Shown here piece by piece: positions 26,688 to 35,892 of a stretch of DNA of 64,000 nucleotides. The notes beneath the pieces were generated by a model. It did not search any database and was not told where the DNA came from. It worked only from the letters and a program-made list of their open reading frames with translations. Where the stretch lies: positions 186,001-250,000 of the forward strand of contig NZ_SDOY01000118.1 in assembly GCF_004117935.1 (NCBI RefSeq). The letters run 5' to 3'. The position numbers and the translations under genes were made by a program. Positions within the stretch are counted from its first letter, which is position 1, and each line of letters starts with the position of its first letter. The stretch comes from Streptomyces roseicoloratus (GTDB lineage: Bacteria; Actinomycetota; Actinomycetes; Streptomycetales; Streptomycetaceae).

Positions 26688-27422
26688 GTGGGCTTCTTCG
26701 ACAATCTGTTTCCGGGCCGGGGCGAGCCGTTCGCCTCGCCCGACGGCGGCGGTTCCATCGACCTGACCAGACGCCGCCCGACGGTCTCCCTCACCAAGCA
26801 GGGCGCCGCCACCGGCAACCTCCGGGTCAACCTCTCCTGGCGGATGCGCACCTCCGACATCGAGGACCGCCGCCGCCAGTCCACGAGCCTGCTGCGCCAC
26901 CCCTCCCGGCTCTTCAAGCCCGAGGAGGTCATGGCCCACACCCAGGGCATGGTCAACGTCGACCTCGACCTGGGCTGCCTGTACGAGCTGGCCGACGGCA
27001 GCAAGGGCGTGGTGCAGCCGCTCGGCGCCTTCTACGGCGAGCTGAACGAGCCGCCGTACGTGAAACTCAGCGGCGACGACCGGTTCGGCTCCGGATCCGG
27101 CGAGACGATCTTCGTCAACCTCGACCACCGGGACGAGATCAAGCGCCTGCTGTTCTTCGTCTACATCTACGACCAGACGCCCGCCTTCGACCGCACCCAG
27201 GCCAAGGTCACGCTCTACCCGAGCAGCGGCCCGACCATCGAGATCGAGCTCGACGAGGACGCCCCGCAGGCCCGCTCCTGCGCCGTGTTCACCGTCGACA
27301 ACACCAAGGGCGAGCTCGTGGTCCGCCGCGAGGTCCGCTTCGTCTACGGCTTCCAGGCCGAACTGGACCGCCTGTACGGCTGGGGCCTCCAGTGGGGCCG
27401 CGGCTACAAGTCGAAGACCTGA
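26688..27422 (+). CDS. TerD-superfamily protein (TerA-like)
   Basis: A 244-residue Ter protein. An N-terminal GFFDNLFPGRGEPF tail is followed by a TerD-like beta-sandwich: RRRPTVSLTKQGAATGNLRV, VNVDLDLGCLYELADGSKG, DRFGSGSGETIFVNLDH and KRLLFFVYIYDQTPAFDRT. It lacks the double [13 protein letters not shown] calcium loops of canonical TerD, but the GLWQ-like C-terminus and the LGCLYEL motif fit TerA-type members. GTG 26688 was chosen for the conserved GFFDNL start. It stands alone after a terminator, convergent with the Pro-rich TerD gene. Confidence 0.82.
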   Translation: MGFFDNLFPGRGEPFASPDGGGSIDLTRRRPTVSLTKQGAATGNLRVNLSWRMRTSDIEDRRRQSTSLLRHPSRLFKPEEVMAHTQGMVNVDLDLGCLYELADGSKGVVQPLGAFYGELNEPPYVKLSGDDRFGSGSGETIFVNLDHRDEIKRLLFFVYIYDQTPAFDRTQAKVTLYPSSGPTIEIELDEDAPQARSCAVFTVDNTKGELVVRREVRFVYGFQAELDRLYGWGLQWGRGYKSKT

Positions 27423-27533
27423 GGCCAGGGGCCGCCGTGCGACGGGACCCAGGGCTGCCGCCGTCCCGAGGGGACCGGCCGGGCGCGGCCGGGCCTGCGC
27501 CGGCCGCACGCCGGGGCCGCTGCCTGCCGCTGG

Positions 27534-28406
27534 TCAGGGCCTGGCGAACTGGGGGCCCATAGGCGGCATGCGGAACTCCGGGGCCGCGTGCGGGTAGCCG
27601 TACGCGGGAGCGCCGGTCGGCTGCGGGTAGCCGTAGGCCGGCGCCGGTGCCGGAGGCGCCGTGGGCTGCGGCGGTACGGGCGGCGGCGGAGGCGCAGCGG
27701 GCATGCCGGGGGCGCGGACGACCGTGGCGTCCGGGTCGTGCGCCGGGCCCTGGCCCGGGCCGGTGGCACCGGACGCGCCGGTCGGGGGCGACGCGTCGGC
27801 GCCGGGAGCGGCGGCGTCCGCCGCCGCCTCCCCGGCGGAACCACCGTCCGCCGCGTCGTCGACCGACACGCCGTAGTCGGTGGCGAGCCCGACCAGACCG
27901 GTCGGATAGCCCTGCCCCACGGCGCGGAACTTCCAGCCCTCACCGCGCCGGTACAGCTCGCCGCAGATGATCGCCGTCTCCTCGCCGGTCTCCGCCGTCA
28001 CGTCGAAGACCGCGAGCGGTTCGCCGCCCGCGCCCGGCGCGGCGTCGTACAGCACGATCCGCAGGTCGGAGACGGCGCGGAAGGTGCCGCCGTCCGAGGA
28101 CGCGGCGATCACCACCTGGTCCACCGCGGCGTCCAGCCGGCCCAGATCGGCCTCCAGCGTGTCCGTCAGCCCCTCGGGGCCGCGCTGCTTCGCCAGGTGG
28201 CGGACCAGCCCGGAGGGGTGCCGCGGCTGGTTGTAGAAGACGAAGTCCTCGTCGGACCGCACACGACCGTCCGGGCCGACCAGCAGGGCCGAGGCGTCCA
28301 CGTCGGGCACCCCGGATCCCGGCGTCCAGCGGAGCACGGCCCGTACGGCCGCGGTGTCGAGAGGGACGTTGGAGCCCTTCAGCATCGCGTGCGTCATGTC
28401 CGTCAT
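27534..28406 (-). CDS. TerD-family protein with Pro/Tyr-rich tail
   Basis: A 290-residue protein. Residues 1-175 form a TerD domain: [61 protein letters not shown] and [13 protein letters not shown]. The rest is a disordered Ala/Pro tail with [19 protein letters not shown] repeats, likely an interaction arm. It is the only minus-strand Ter gene here, divergent from the CitE-like gene with 154 bp between starts, so the two may share regulation. ATG 28406 was used; ATG 28397 is an alternative. Confidence 0.88.
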   Translation of the reverse strand: MTDMTHAMLKGSNVPLDTAAVRAVLRWTPGSGVPDVDASALLVGPDGRVRSDEDFVFYNQPRHPSGLVRHLAKQRGPEGLTDTLEADLGRLDAAVDQVVIAASSDGGTFRAVSDLRIVLYDAAPGAGGEPLAVFDVTAETGEETAIICGELYRRGEGWKFRAVGQGYPTGLVGLATDYGVSVDDAADGGSAGEAAADAAAPGADASPPTGASGATGPGQGPAHDPDATVVRAPGMPAAPPPPPVPPQPTAPPAPAPAYGYPQPTGAPAYGYPHAAPEFRMPPMGPQFARP

Positions 28407-28560
28407 CTTCCCTGCCCGCCCGCCTTCCGGACAACGCGGGGGGCCGGAAGCGGACGAGTTACCTGAACTTCACTCACGCGGGGAACTGCGGACACCCTCG
28501 CCTACGTACTATTACCGGCCACATGTCATCAGCGGCCGTTCCGGCAGTCGGGGGAGAACA

Positions 28561-29835
28561 ATGCGTCATTTCGGGCACATCCCGGCCGCCGCGCGAGCCG
28601 CGCTGTTCCACCGGGAGCCCGCCGTCTTCACGGCGGACTCGCCGGCGGACACCCTCGCGGTGGCCCTCGGGGCCACGCTCTACAGCCCGGCCACCCGGCC
28701 GCGGCTCGCCGACGACGTGCGCAAGCAGGCCGCTCGCGGAGTCACCTCGATGGTCCTCTGCCTCGAGGACTCGATCGACGACGCCGAGGTGGAGGCGGGT
28801 GAGGCCAACCTGGTCCGCCAGTTCGCCGACCTGGCCGCGGGAAGCGCCCCGGAGGACGCCGGGGCCGGCACCGCGGCCGCAACCAGGGCCGCGGTCCCGG
28901 CTGCGGCCGAGGGCGAGACCTTGGACGAGACCCTGCACGGGGCCCCGGCCGCCACGGGCGACCTGCCGCTGCTCTTCGTGCGGGTGCGCGAACCCCAGCA
29001 GATCACCGACCTCGTCGCCCGGCTGGGCGAAACGGTTCGGCTGCTGTCCGGATTCGTACTCCCCAAGTTCACCGAGACCCGCGGCCGCCCCTTCCTCGAA
29101 GCGCTCGCCGAGGCCGAGCGCGCCTGCGGCCGCCGGCTCTTCGCGATGCCCGTCCTGGAGTCGCCCGAGCTGCTCCACCTGGAGACCCGGGCCGAGACCC
29201 TGGCCGGCATCGCCGCCCTCACCGCGAAGTACCGCGAGCGCGTCCTCGCCGTCCGCCTCGGCGTCACCGACTTCTGCTCCGCCTACGGGCTGCGCCGCTC
29301 GCCCTTCATGACCGCCTACGACGTCCAGATCGTCGCCTCCGTCATCGGCGACGTCGTCAACGTCCTCGGGCGCGCCGACGACACCGGCTTCACCGTCACC
29401 GGACCCGTCTGGGAGTACTTCCGTCCCGGCGAGCGCATGTTCAAGCCACAGCTGCGCCGCAGCCCCTTCCTGGAGGGCCGCGCCGAGGACCTGCGCACCA
29501 CGCTCATCGAGCACGACCTCGACGGACTCCTCCGCGAGATCGAGCTCGACCGCGCGAACGGTCTACTCGGCAAGACCTGCATCCACCCCACCCACGTGGT
29601 GCCGGTGCACGCGTTGTCCGTGGTCAGCCACGAGGAGTTCAGCGACGCCCAGGACATCCTGCGGCCGGAACGAGGCGGTGGCGGAGTGCTCCGCTCCGCG
29701 TACACCAACAAGATGAACGAGGTGAAGCCCCACCGCGCGTGGGCCGAGCGGACCCTGCGGCGCGCCGAGGTCTTCGGCGTCGCCCGCGAGGACGTCGGCT
29801 TCGTGGAGCTGCTCACCGCGGGACTCGCCGGCTGA
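28561..29835 (+). CDS. CitE/HpcH-family lyase of the Ter biosynthetic module
   Basis: A 424-residue member of the HpcH/HpaI aldolase-citrate lyase beta family. Supporting motifs are VTSMVLCLEDSIDDAEVEAG, LPLLFVRVREPQQI, GFVLPKFTETRG, AMPVLESPELLH and RLGVTDFCSAYGLRRS, with the late GKTCIHPTHV. Glu and Asp in these motifs coordinate Mg2+. In Ter clusters this lyase accompanies a phosphoribosyltransferase and a HAD phosphatase and was proposed (Anantharaman/Aravind analysis of Ter systems) to help make a nucleoside-like metabolite. The product is not established. ATG follows GGGGAG. Confidence 0.88.
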   Translation: MRHFGHIPAAARAALFHREPAVFTADSPADTLAVALGATLYSPATRPRLADDVRKQAARGVTSMVLCLEDSIDDAEVEAGEANLVRQFADLAAGSAPEDAGAGTAAATRAAVPAAAEGETLDETLHGAPAATGDLPLLFVRVREPQQITDLVARLGETVRLLSGFVLPKFTETRGRPFLEALAEAERACGRRLFAMPVLESPELLHLETRAETLAGIAALTAKYRERVLAVRLGVTDFCSAYGLRRSPFMTAYDVQIVASVIGDVVNVLGRADDTGFTVTGPVWEYFRPGERMFKPQLRRSPFLEGRAEDLRTTLIEHDLDGLLREIELDRANGLLGKTCIHPTHVVPVHALSVVSHEEFSDAQDILRPERGGGGVLRSAYTNKMNEVKPHRAWAERTLRRAEVFGVAREDVGFVELLTAGLAG

Positions 29836-29863
29836 CGCCGGCCGACGAAGGGACGAAGACGAC

Positions 29864-32473
29864 GTGGTGTGGACCGGAACCTGGGTCGCGGAGCGACTGG
29901 GCGTCGAACTGATCGGCGACGAGGCGCTGCCCGACCTGCTCGGCCTCGCACTGCGCCGCAACCCCAAGCGGGCCCACCTGCTGGTGTCCAACGTGCTGGG
30001 CAAGCACGTGCCGCAGCGGCCGGGCGTCGTCTACGCCGCGGGCCGTGACCTGGGCGTACGGGTGCGGCACCTGCTCGGCGACGAGGAGGCCGCCCGCGCC
30101 GTCGTCCTCGGTTACGCCGAGACCGCCACCGGCCTCGGCCACAGCGTCGCCGACGGCCTCGCCCTCGCCCCGTACCTCCACTCCACCCGCCGCCCGGTCG
30201 CCGGCGTCGCCACCGCCGGCGGCTTCGAGGAGTCCCACTCCCACGCCACCACCCACCTGCTCCTCCCCGAGGACCCGAAGCTGCTCGCGGGCGACGGCCC
30301 GCTGGTCCTCGTCGACGACGAGTTCTCCACCGGGAACACGGTCCTCAACACCATCCGTGACCTGCACGAACGCCATCCCCGCGAGCGGTACGTGATCGTC
30401 GCCCTCGTCGACATGCGCTCGGCGGCCGACCAGGGCAGGCTCGAGGCCTTCGCCCGCGAGATCGGCGCCCGCGTCGACCTGGTGACCGCGGCGACCGGCA
30501 CCGTACGGCTGCCGGACGAGGTCCTGGCGAAGGGCCGGGCACTGGTCGCGGCACACGAGAGCGCGCAGGCGCCGGGCGCGCCGGAGGTGCCGAGGGCACC
30601 GCGGAACGCGCCCGTGCGCGTCGAGCTCGGCTGGCCCGCCGCCGTACCGGACGGCGGACGGCACGGCTTCACCCCCGCCCACGCGGAGGCCCTCGACGAC
30701 GCGCTGCCCGCCATGACCGACCAGCTGACCGAGGCCCTGGCGCTGGCGCCTGGTGGCGCCCGGATACGGAGTGGCGCCCCGGCGCCCGGCGGCGCCCCGG
30801 CGCTTTGCGGCACTGCGGCGCCCGGCGGACCTCCGGCGCCCGGCGGCACCGCGGCACCCGGCAGTGCCCCGGTGCCCGGCGCGCCCCCGCGCGTGCTCGT
30901 TCTCGGCTTCGAGGAGCTCATGTACGCGCCGCTGCGCCTCGCCCTCGCGCTCGAACGCGCCGGCGCCGACGTGCGGTACTCGACCACCACCCGCTCGCCC
31001 GTCCTCGCCGTCGACGACCCGGGCTACGCGATACGGACCCGGCTGGTGTTCCCCGCGCACGACGAGCCCGCCGACGGCCCCGGCGAGCGCTACGCGTACA
31101 ACGTCGCGGGCGGCGGCTTCGACGCGGTCGTCGCCGTCGTCGACTCCGTCGCCGACACCCCGGAACTCCACGCGCCGGACGGCCTCCTCGCCCGGCTCGC
31201 CGCGCACATCCCGCACGTGGTCCTCGCCGTCGTCCCGTCGTACGTGCCGGAGCACGTACCCGCGCACCCCGACGGAACCACCGGCCAGTCGGCCCACCAC
31301 GCCCTCGAAGCTCCCGAAAGGAGCTCCATGCTGCCCGAGCCCCTCCGCGGCCCCGCCTTCTCCTCGTACGCCCCCGAGGAGGTCGGCTGGCTGCTCCAGG
31401 ACCTCTCGGACGTGGAGCTGGAGGCCCCGACCGAGGAGCGCGAGGAGGCCATCCAGAGCGGCGGCGCGCACTACGCCGAGTCGCTGCCCGTCGAGTACCA
31501 GCCGAGCGACCGCTACCAGGAGCTGTTCCACACCGCCCTGGACGCCTCGGCCGACCGCATCGCCCGCGCCGTCGGCACCGTCACCGAGACCGTGCTCGCC
31601 GAACGCTCCCCGCGCCCGGTCCTGGTCTCGCTGGCCCGCGCCGGCACCCCCGTCGGCGTCCTGATGCGCCGCTGGGCGCAGGCCCGTCACGGCCTCGACC
31701 TGCCGCACTACGCCGTGTCGATCGTGCGCGGCCGCGGCATCGACGCCAACGCCCTGCGCTGGCTTGCCGAGCACCACGACCCGGCCGACGTCGTGTTCGT
31801 CGACGGCTGGACCGGAAAGGGCGCCATCACCCGCGAACTGGCCGAAGCCCTCGCGGAGTTCCCCGGCTTCTCGCCGGAGATCGCGGTCCTCGCCGACCCC
31901 GGCTCCTGCGTCCGTACGTACGGCACCCGCGAGGACTTCCTCATCCCGTCCGCGTGCCTCAACTCCACCGTGTCCGGCCTGATATCGCGCACCGTGCTGC
32001 GCTCGGACCTGGTCGGCCCGCACGACTTCCACGGCGCCAAGTTCTACCGGGAACTGGCCGGCGCCGACGTCTCGGGCGCGTTCCTCGACGCCGTCGCCGC
32101 CCGCTTCGACGAGGTCGCCGCCACCGTCGACGCCGACGTCAAGGAACTCCTCGCCGCGGACCGCACGCCCACCTGGGAGGGCTGGGCCGCCGTCGAGCGG
32201 ATCAGCGAGGAGTACGGCATCGACGACGTCAACCTGGTCAAGCCGGGCGTCGGCGAGACCACCCGGGTCCTGCTCCGCCGCGTGCCCTGGAAGATCCTGG
32301 CCAAGCGGGGCGCCGGCGCCGCGGACCTGGCGCACGTACGCCTGCTCGCGGAGCAGCGGGGCGTGCCGGTCGAGGAGGTCGACGAACTCCCGTACAGCTG
32401 CGTGGGCCTGATCCACCCCCGCTTCACACGAGGGGCCACGGGCGCCGACGGCAAGGCGGTGGTGTCCCGATGA
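29864..32473 (+). CDS. Phosphoribosyltransferase (PRTase_2/TRSP) fused to StiP-PELOTA protein
   Basis: An 869-residue protein joining two usual Ter-module proteins. Residues 1-235 are a type I phosphoribosyltransferase with the PRPP loop VLVDDEFSTGNTVLN (about 148-162). A Gly/Ala/Pro linker (about 297-342) precedes the TRSP domain with STTTRSPVLAVDDPGYAIRT. From Met489 it reads as the cysteine protease-like/PRTase-fold StiP (VSLARAGTPVGVLMRRW, VVFVDGWTGKG), ending in a PELOTA RNA-binding domain (NLVKPGVGETTRVLLRRVPW, LPYSCVGLIHP). A strong internal ribosome site (AAAGGAG, 31317-31323) lies 4 nt before in-frame ATG 31328, so a separate StiP may also be made. It overlaps the HAD gene by ATGA. 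Confidence 0.85.
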   Translation: MVWTGTWVAERLGVELIGDEALPDLLGLALRRNPKRAHLLVSNVLGKHVPQRPGVVYAAGRDLGVRVRHLLGDEEAARAVVLGYAETATGLGHSVADGLALAPYLHSTRRPVAGVATAGGFEESHSHATTHLLLPEDPKLLAGDGPLVLVDDEFSTGNTVLNTIRDLHERHPRERYVIVALVDMRSAADQGRLEAFAREIGARVDLVTAATGTVRLPDEVLAKGRALVAAHESAQAPGAPEVPRAPRNAPVRVELGWPAAVPDGGRHGFTPAHAEALDDALPAMTDQLTEALALAPGGARIRSGAPAPGGAPALCGTAAPGGPPAPGGTAAPGSAPVPGAPPRVLVLGFEELMYAPLRLALALERAGADVRYSTTTRSPVLAVDDPGYAIRTRLVFPAHDEPADGPGERYAYNVAGGGFDAVVAVVDSVADTPELHAPDGLLARLAAHIPHVVLAVVPSYVPEHVPAHPDGTTGQSAHHALEAPERSSMLPEPLRGPAFSSYAPEEVGWLLQDLSDVELEAPTEEREEAIQSGGAHYAESLPVEYQPSDRYQELFHTALDASADRIARAVGTVTETVLAERSPRPVLVSLARAGTPVGVLMRRWAQARHGLDLPHYAVSIVRGRGIDANALRWLAEHHDPADVVFVDGWTGKGAITRELAEALAEFPGFSPEIAVLADPGSCVRTYGTREDFLIPSACLNSTVSGLISRTVLRSDLVGPHDFHGAKFYRELAGADVSGAFLDAVAARFDEVAATVDADVKELLAADRTPTWEGWAAVERISEEYGIDDVNLVKPGVGETTRVLLRRVPWKILAKRGAGAADLAHVRLLAEQRGVPVEEVDELPYSCVGLIHPRFTRGATGADGKAVVSR

Positions 32474-33654
32474 AGAAGACCCGAAGCGCCGCCGCGCCCA
32501 CTACCCCCGCGTCCGCCACTGCCGTATCCACGGCCGCCGCGCCCACTGCCGCCGCGCCCACTGCCTCCGCGTCCGCCGCTGCCGTATCCACGGCCGTCGC
32601 GTCCACTGCCTCCGCGTCCCCAGGTGCCGCGTCCTCGGCCGCCGTTCCGACCGTGCTCGTCGCGAGCGACCTCGACCGCACGCTCATCTACTCCAGCGGC
32701 GCCCTCGCCCTCGGCATGCCCGACCCGCAGGCACCCCGGCTGCTGTGCCTGGAGGTCCACGAGTCCAAGCCGCTCTCGTACGTGACCGAGCGCGCCGCCG
32801 ACGAACTGCGCGCGCTCGCCGCCGAGACGGTCTTCGTGCCGACCACCACCCGCACCCGCAAGCAGTACCAGCGCATCCGGCTGCTCGGCGGCGGCAGCGC
32901 CGACGGCCTCGTCGGCAGCGGCGGCGCGACGCCCGCACCGGCGCCGAAGTACGCGATCTGCGCCAACGGCGGCCACATCCTCGTCGACGGCGTCTCCGAC
33001 CCCGACTGGCACGCCGAGGTGCTCCGCCGCGTCGCCGACGCCTGCGCGCCGCTCGCCGAGATCCGCGCGTACCTCACCGCCACCACCGACCTCTCCTGGG
33101 TGCGCAAGCACCGCGTCGCCGAGGACCTGTTCGCGTATCTGGTCGTCGAGCGGGAACGGCTCCCGCAGGACTGGCTCGACCGCTTCACCGCGTGGGCGGG
33201 CGAGCGCGGCTGGACCGTCTCGCTCCAGGGTCGCAAGGTGTACGCGGTGCCGGGGCCGCTCACGAAGAGCGCGGCCATGCGTGAGGTCGCGCGCCGGACC
33301 GGAGCCACGCTCACGCTGGCGGCCGGCGACTCGCTCCTCGACGCCGACCTGCTGCTCGCCGCCGACCTGGCCTGGCGGCCGGGCCACGGCGAACTCGCCG
33401 ACTCCGGCTGGACCGCGCCCCACGTGACGGCGCTGCCCGAGCGGGGCGTGGCGGCGGGCGAGGAGATCGTCCGCAGGTTCCGCGCGGCGGCACGACACCA
33501 CACCTCGACCGGGACCGACGGCGGCCCGACCGGGACCGACGGCGGCCCCGTCCGGACCGACGGCGGAGTGCTCCTTTCCCACGGCGGGTCGGCGACCGGG
33601 GTCAGCGGCGTACGCGGCGCACCCGCGCGCGACGCGCTCCCGGACCCCGCCTGA
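32470..33654 (+). CDS. HAD-superfamily hydrolase of the Ter module
   Basis: A 394-residue HAD phosphatase. Residues 8-60 are an Ala/Thr/Ser/Val low-complexity stretch coded by imperfect DNA repeats (32490-32645), absent from typical members. HAD motif I is VASDLDRTLIY (D67, D69), with a Thr-rich motif II (VPTTTRTRKQY), a late Lys in GPLTKSAAMREV and motif IV AAGDSLLDADLL. A second low-complexity run near 345-365 repeats TGTDGGP. It should remove a phosphate from the intermediate made by the lyase and phosphoribosyltransferase genes upstream. The ATG overlaps the previous stop. Confidence 0.86.
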   Translation: MKKTRSAAAPTTPASATAVSTAAAPTAAAPTASASAAAVSTAVASTASASPGAASSAAVPTVLVASDLDRTLIYSSGALALGMPDPQAPRLLCLEVHESKPLSYVTERAADELRALAAETVFVPTTTRTRKQYQRIRLLGGGSADGLVGSGGATPAPAPKYAICANGGHILVDGVSDPDWHAEVLRRVADACAPLAEIRAYLTATTDLSWVRKHRVAEDLFAYLVVERERLPQDWLDRFTAWAGERGWTVSLQGRKVYAVPGPLTKSAAMREVARRTGATLTLAAGDSLLDADLLLAADLAWRPGHGELADSGWTAPHVTALPERGVAAGEEIVRRFRAAARHHTSTGTDGGPTGTDGGPVRTDGGVLLSHGGSATGVSGVRGAPARDALPDPA

Positions 33655-33808
33655 CCGCCCGGACGACCCGTAGGGCGACGAAGCCCAGGACCGCCGTGAG
33701 CGCCGTGACGAGCACCGCCTCCCAGTAGGCCGAGGCGTACTCGGTGACCTGCTCCCCGTTGTCGCCCTCAGCCGCAGCAGCCGCCCCCGCAGCACCCGCC
33801 GCCTCCAC
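33602..33808 (-). CDS. Small single-pass membrane protein, hypothetical
   Basis: A 68-residue frame with near-complete G/C third positions after the FmdB stop, suggesting real coding. It has an Ala/Gly-rich N-terminus, an acidic segment (EGDNGEQVTEYASAYWE), one hydrophobic helix (AVLVTALTAVLGFVALRVV) and a very basic end. The best start is GTG 33808, which overlaps the FmdB-like gene by 41 bp with no clear ribosome site, so it may be translated by coupling. It overlaps the 3' end of the HAD gene on the other strand. Confidence 0.45.
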   Translation of the reverse strand: MEAAGAAGAAAAAEGDNGEQVTEYASAYWEAVLVTALTAVLGFVALRVVRAVRRGPGARRARVRRVRR

Positions 33809-33992
33809 CGGAGGACGCGGTGGGCGCGGGCCCGGAGGCGGAGGCGGTGCCGCCGACGGCGACGGCGGAGAGCAGCTTGACGGTGTCGTCGTGCCCGGCG
33901 GGGCAGGCGGCGGGGGCGGAGGACTCGGCCATCGGACGGCTGAGCTCGAAGGTGTCCCCGCAGGTGCGGCAGCGGTACTCGTAACGAGGCAT
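33768..33992 (-). CDS. FmdB-family zinc-ribbon protein
   Basis: A 74-residue protein. The N-terminus MPRYEYRCRTCGDTFELSRP and CPAGHDD give the CxxC...C zinc ribbon of FmdB putative regulators. An Ala/Ser linker ends in GGGGGCCGGGCCG, a Gly/Cys tail common in Streptomyces FmdB proteins that could bind metal. The function is unknown. Confidence 0.85.
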   Translation of the reverse strand: MPRYEYRCRTCGDTFELSRPMAESSAPAACPAGHDDTVKLLSAVAVGGTASASGPAPTASSGGGGGCCGGGCCG

Positions 33993-34015
33993 GGACCCAG
34001 GTTACGGCGTGTCGC

Positions 34016-35377
34016 TCACGGCTTGCCCCGCTCCTCGCGGATCTGCTCGACGACCTGGCCGGCGGTGGCGCGGATGGCTTCGAGCTCGGTGAGGAAGGCC
34101 CAGTAGTCGGGATGGCGGCCGCTGTCGAGCGAACCGACGGCGCGGTCGAGCCGGGCGACGGCGCCGTCGAGGGGCTGGGCGTGGCGGGGGTCGGGGGTGT
34201 TCCGCCCGGCCATCGCGAGCCGCTGGGCGTCACGAAGGGTGAAGCGGGTGCGGTCGATCTCGGCCTGCGGGTCCTTGGCGACGGCGTCGAGGCGGCGCAG
34301 TCGGTCACCGGCGGCGGAGACGCCCTCGTCGGCGGTGTTGAGGAGGGCGCGGACGGTGGAGAGCAGGGCGGTGGCGTCGGGCCAGCGCTGCTCGGTGCGG
34401 GCCTTGGCGGCCTCGGCGAGCCGTTCCTCGGCCTGACGGGCGGCGGTGTCGGCCTGCTCGGGCACGTGCTGGAGGTCCTGCCAGCAGGCGACGGTGAAAC
34501 GGCGGCGCAGTTCGGAGAGGACGGGCTCGACGCCGGCGGCGCGGGTGGCGAGGGCCTGGGCGCGGGTACGGAGGGAGACGAGGCGCTTGTCGATCTCGGC
34601 GGCGCGCTCGGGGAGGCGCTCGGCCTCGGCCCGTACGGCCTCGGCCTCGCGGAGCACCGTGTCGGCCCGCTGCAGCGTCTCGGCCACGCCGTGCCGCCCG
34701 GCTCCTTCGTTGAGCCGGGTCAGTTCGGGGCCGAGGGCGGCGAGCCGGGAGGCGAGGTCGTCGGCCCGGAGGCCGGCGTCGCGGGTGGCGTCGAGAGCGG
34801 TGCTGGCGGCGCGGAGCGCCTGCCGGGCCCGTTCGACGGCGGGGGCGAGGCGGGCGAGCTGGGTCTCGGCACGGTCGAGCAGCGGCGCGAGCCCCTGCTC
34901 GAACCGGTCGAGCTCGCCCTTGACCCGCACGAGCTCGGCCTTGGCCCGCTCCAGCTCGGTCCGGGCGCGCCCGGCGGTGGCGCCGTCGAGTTCGACGCGG
35001 TCGAGATCGTGGGCGTCGACCGCGGTGATGTAGCCATGGCTCACCTCGTCGATGCGCCGCCCGAGGGCGGCGAACCCTTCGACGGCCCGGCGGGCGTCGG
35101 GGGAGTCGTCGACGGCCGAGATCGTCTCGATGGAGATCCTCAGCCCGCGCTGGGCGGTGTCGAGCTCGTAGAAAGCGGCCGCGGCGGCGTCCTTGGCGGC
35201 CTGAGCCTCGGCCCGCCGGCTCTCGTCCCGCCCGCCGAACCACCGCCGCCCCCCGCCTCCACCGCCGGCGAGCGCCTGCGGCAGCAGGGCGACGGCCAGC
35301 AGCGGGAGCGCGAGGGAGACACGGAGCACGCTGGTGATCCCGGACGTAGCCCTGCCCCTGCCGTCGCTCGCCGCCAC
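34016..35377 (-). CDS. Membrane-anchored coiled-coil protein, hypothetical
   Basis: A 453-residue protein. One N-terminal hydrophobic segment (VLRVSLALPLLAVALLPQAL) is followed by a Gly-rich patch and then almost entirely Ala/Arg/Glu/Leu helices with heptad periodicity (for example ARTELERAKAELVRVKGELD), predicting a long coiled coil. A single Cys-Trp (VACWQDL) interrupts it. It resembles actinobacterial secreted or membrane coiled-coil proteins of unknown role. GTG 35377 sits behind GGGGAGAGGG and is preferred over GTG 35431. Confidence 0.72.
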   Translation of the reverse strand: MAASDGRGRATSGITSVLRVSLALPLLAVALLPQALAGGGGGGRRWFGGRDESRRAEAQAAKDAAAAAFYELDTAQRGLRISIETISAVDDSPDARRAVEGFAALGRRIDEVSHGYITAVDAHDLDRVELDGATAGRARTELERAKAELVRVKGELDRFEQGLAPLLDRAETQLARLAPAVERARQALRAASTALDATRDAGLRADDLASRLAALGPELTRLNEGAGRHGVAETLQRADTVLREAEAVRAEAERLPERAAEIDKRLVSLRTRAQALATRAAGVEPVLSELRRRFTVACWQDLQHVPEQADTAARQAEERLAEAAKARTEQRWPDATALLSTVRALLNTADEGVSAAGDRLRRLDAVAKDPQAEIDRTRFTLRDAQRLAMAGRNTPDPRHAQPLDGAVARLDRAVGSLDSGRHPDYWAFLTELEAIRATAGQVVEQIREERGKP

Positions 35378-35535
35378 GATCCCTCTCCCCGTGCTGTCTC
35401 CGCCGCCTGCCCGGTCGGTCCATTCTCCCACCCGCTACAGACGAAGACACGCCCCCACCGGTTCACCGCCCGGCCCCACCCGTATCGGTTTGCGATCCCC
35501 ACGGGTCGGCCATGTACGCTGTTGCTTCCTTCCAC

Positions 35536-35610
35536 GGGTGCGTAGCTCAGGGGTAGAGCGCTGCTCTTACAAAGCAGATGTCGGCGGTTCGAAACCGTCC
35601 GCGCCCACCA
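35536..35610 (+). tRNA. tRNA-Val (anticodon TAC)
   Basis: A complete cloverleaf. Acceptor GGGTGCG pairs with CGCGCCC (one G-U). The D-arm contains AGCTCAGGGGTAGAGC. The anticodon stem CTGCT/AGCAG encloses the loop CTTACAA (anticodon TAC). The T-arm has GGTTCGAAACC. The 3' CCA is encoded. Confidence 0.97.
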
Positions 35611-35625
35611 GTAGGTAGATGGACA

Positions 35626-35666
35626 AAGGCCCAGGTCACCGGTATTGAACCGGGAGCCTGGGCCTT
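35626..35666 (+). terminator. Terminator after tRNA-Val
   Basis: A perfect 10-bp stem (AAGGCCCAGG/CCTGGGCCTT) with an inner CCGG/CCGG stem, 16 bp after the tRNA. A TTGGTCGTT stretch follows. Confidence 0.75.
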
Positions 35667-35892
35667 GGTCGTTCGTCGGGCGGGGAGGCGGGGGAGGGGC
35701 GCCGTGCCGCTCACGTGCCGGATACGTCGCCAGGCTCGGTCGGTCCGTGCGGTGGTCGACGAGCTGGAGCCGTACGACCTCACTGGCCGGACACCCGTCG
35801 TCCTTCCCGAAGGCGGCTCGGAGCGGGCTCGGACCCTCAGCACCTGACGGCGCCGGCGCCTGCGGTTGCGCTGTCCGGCCTCGTGGTGGGGC

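Noticed and set aside
35578..35847. 89-codon plus-strand frame starting inside the tRNA
   Set aside because: It begins within tRNA-Val and crosses its terminator hairpin; no similarity or ribosome site.
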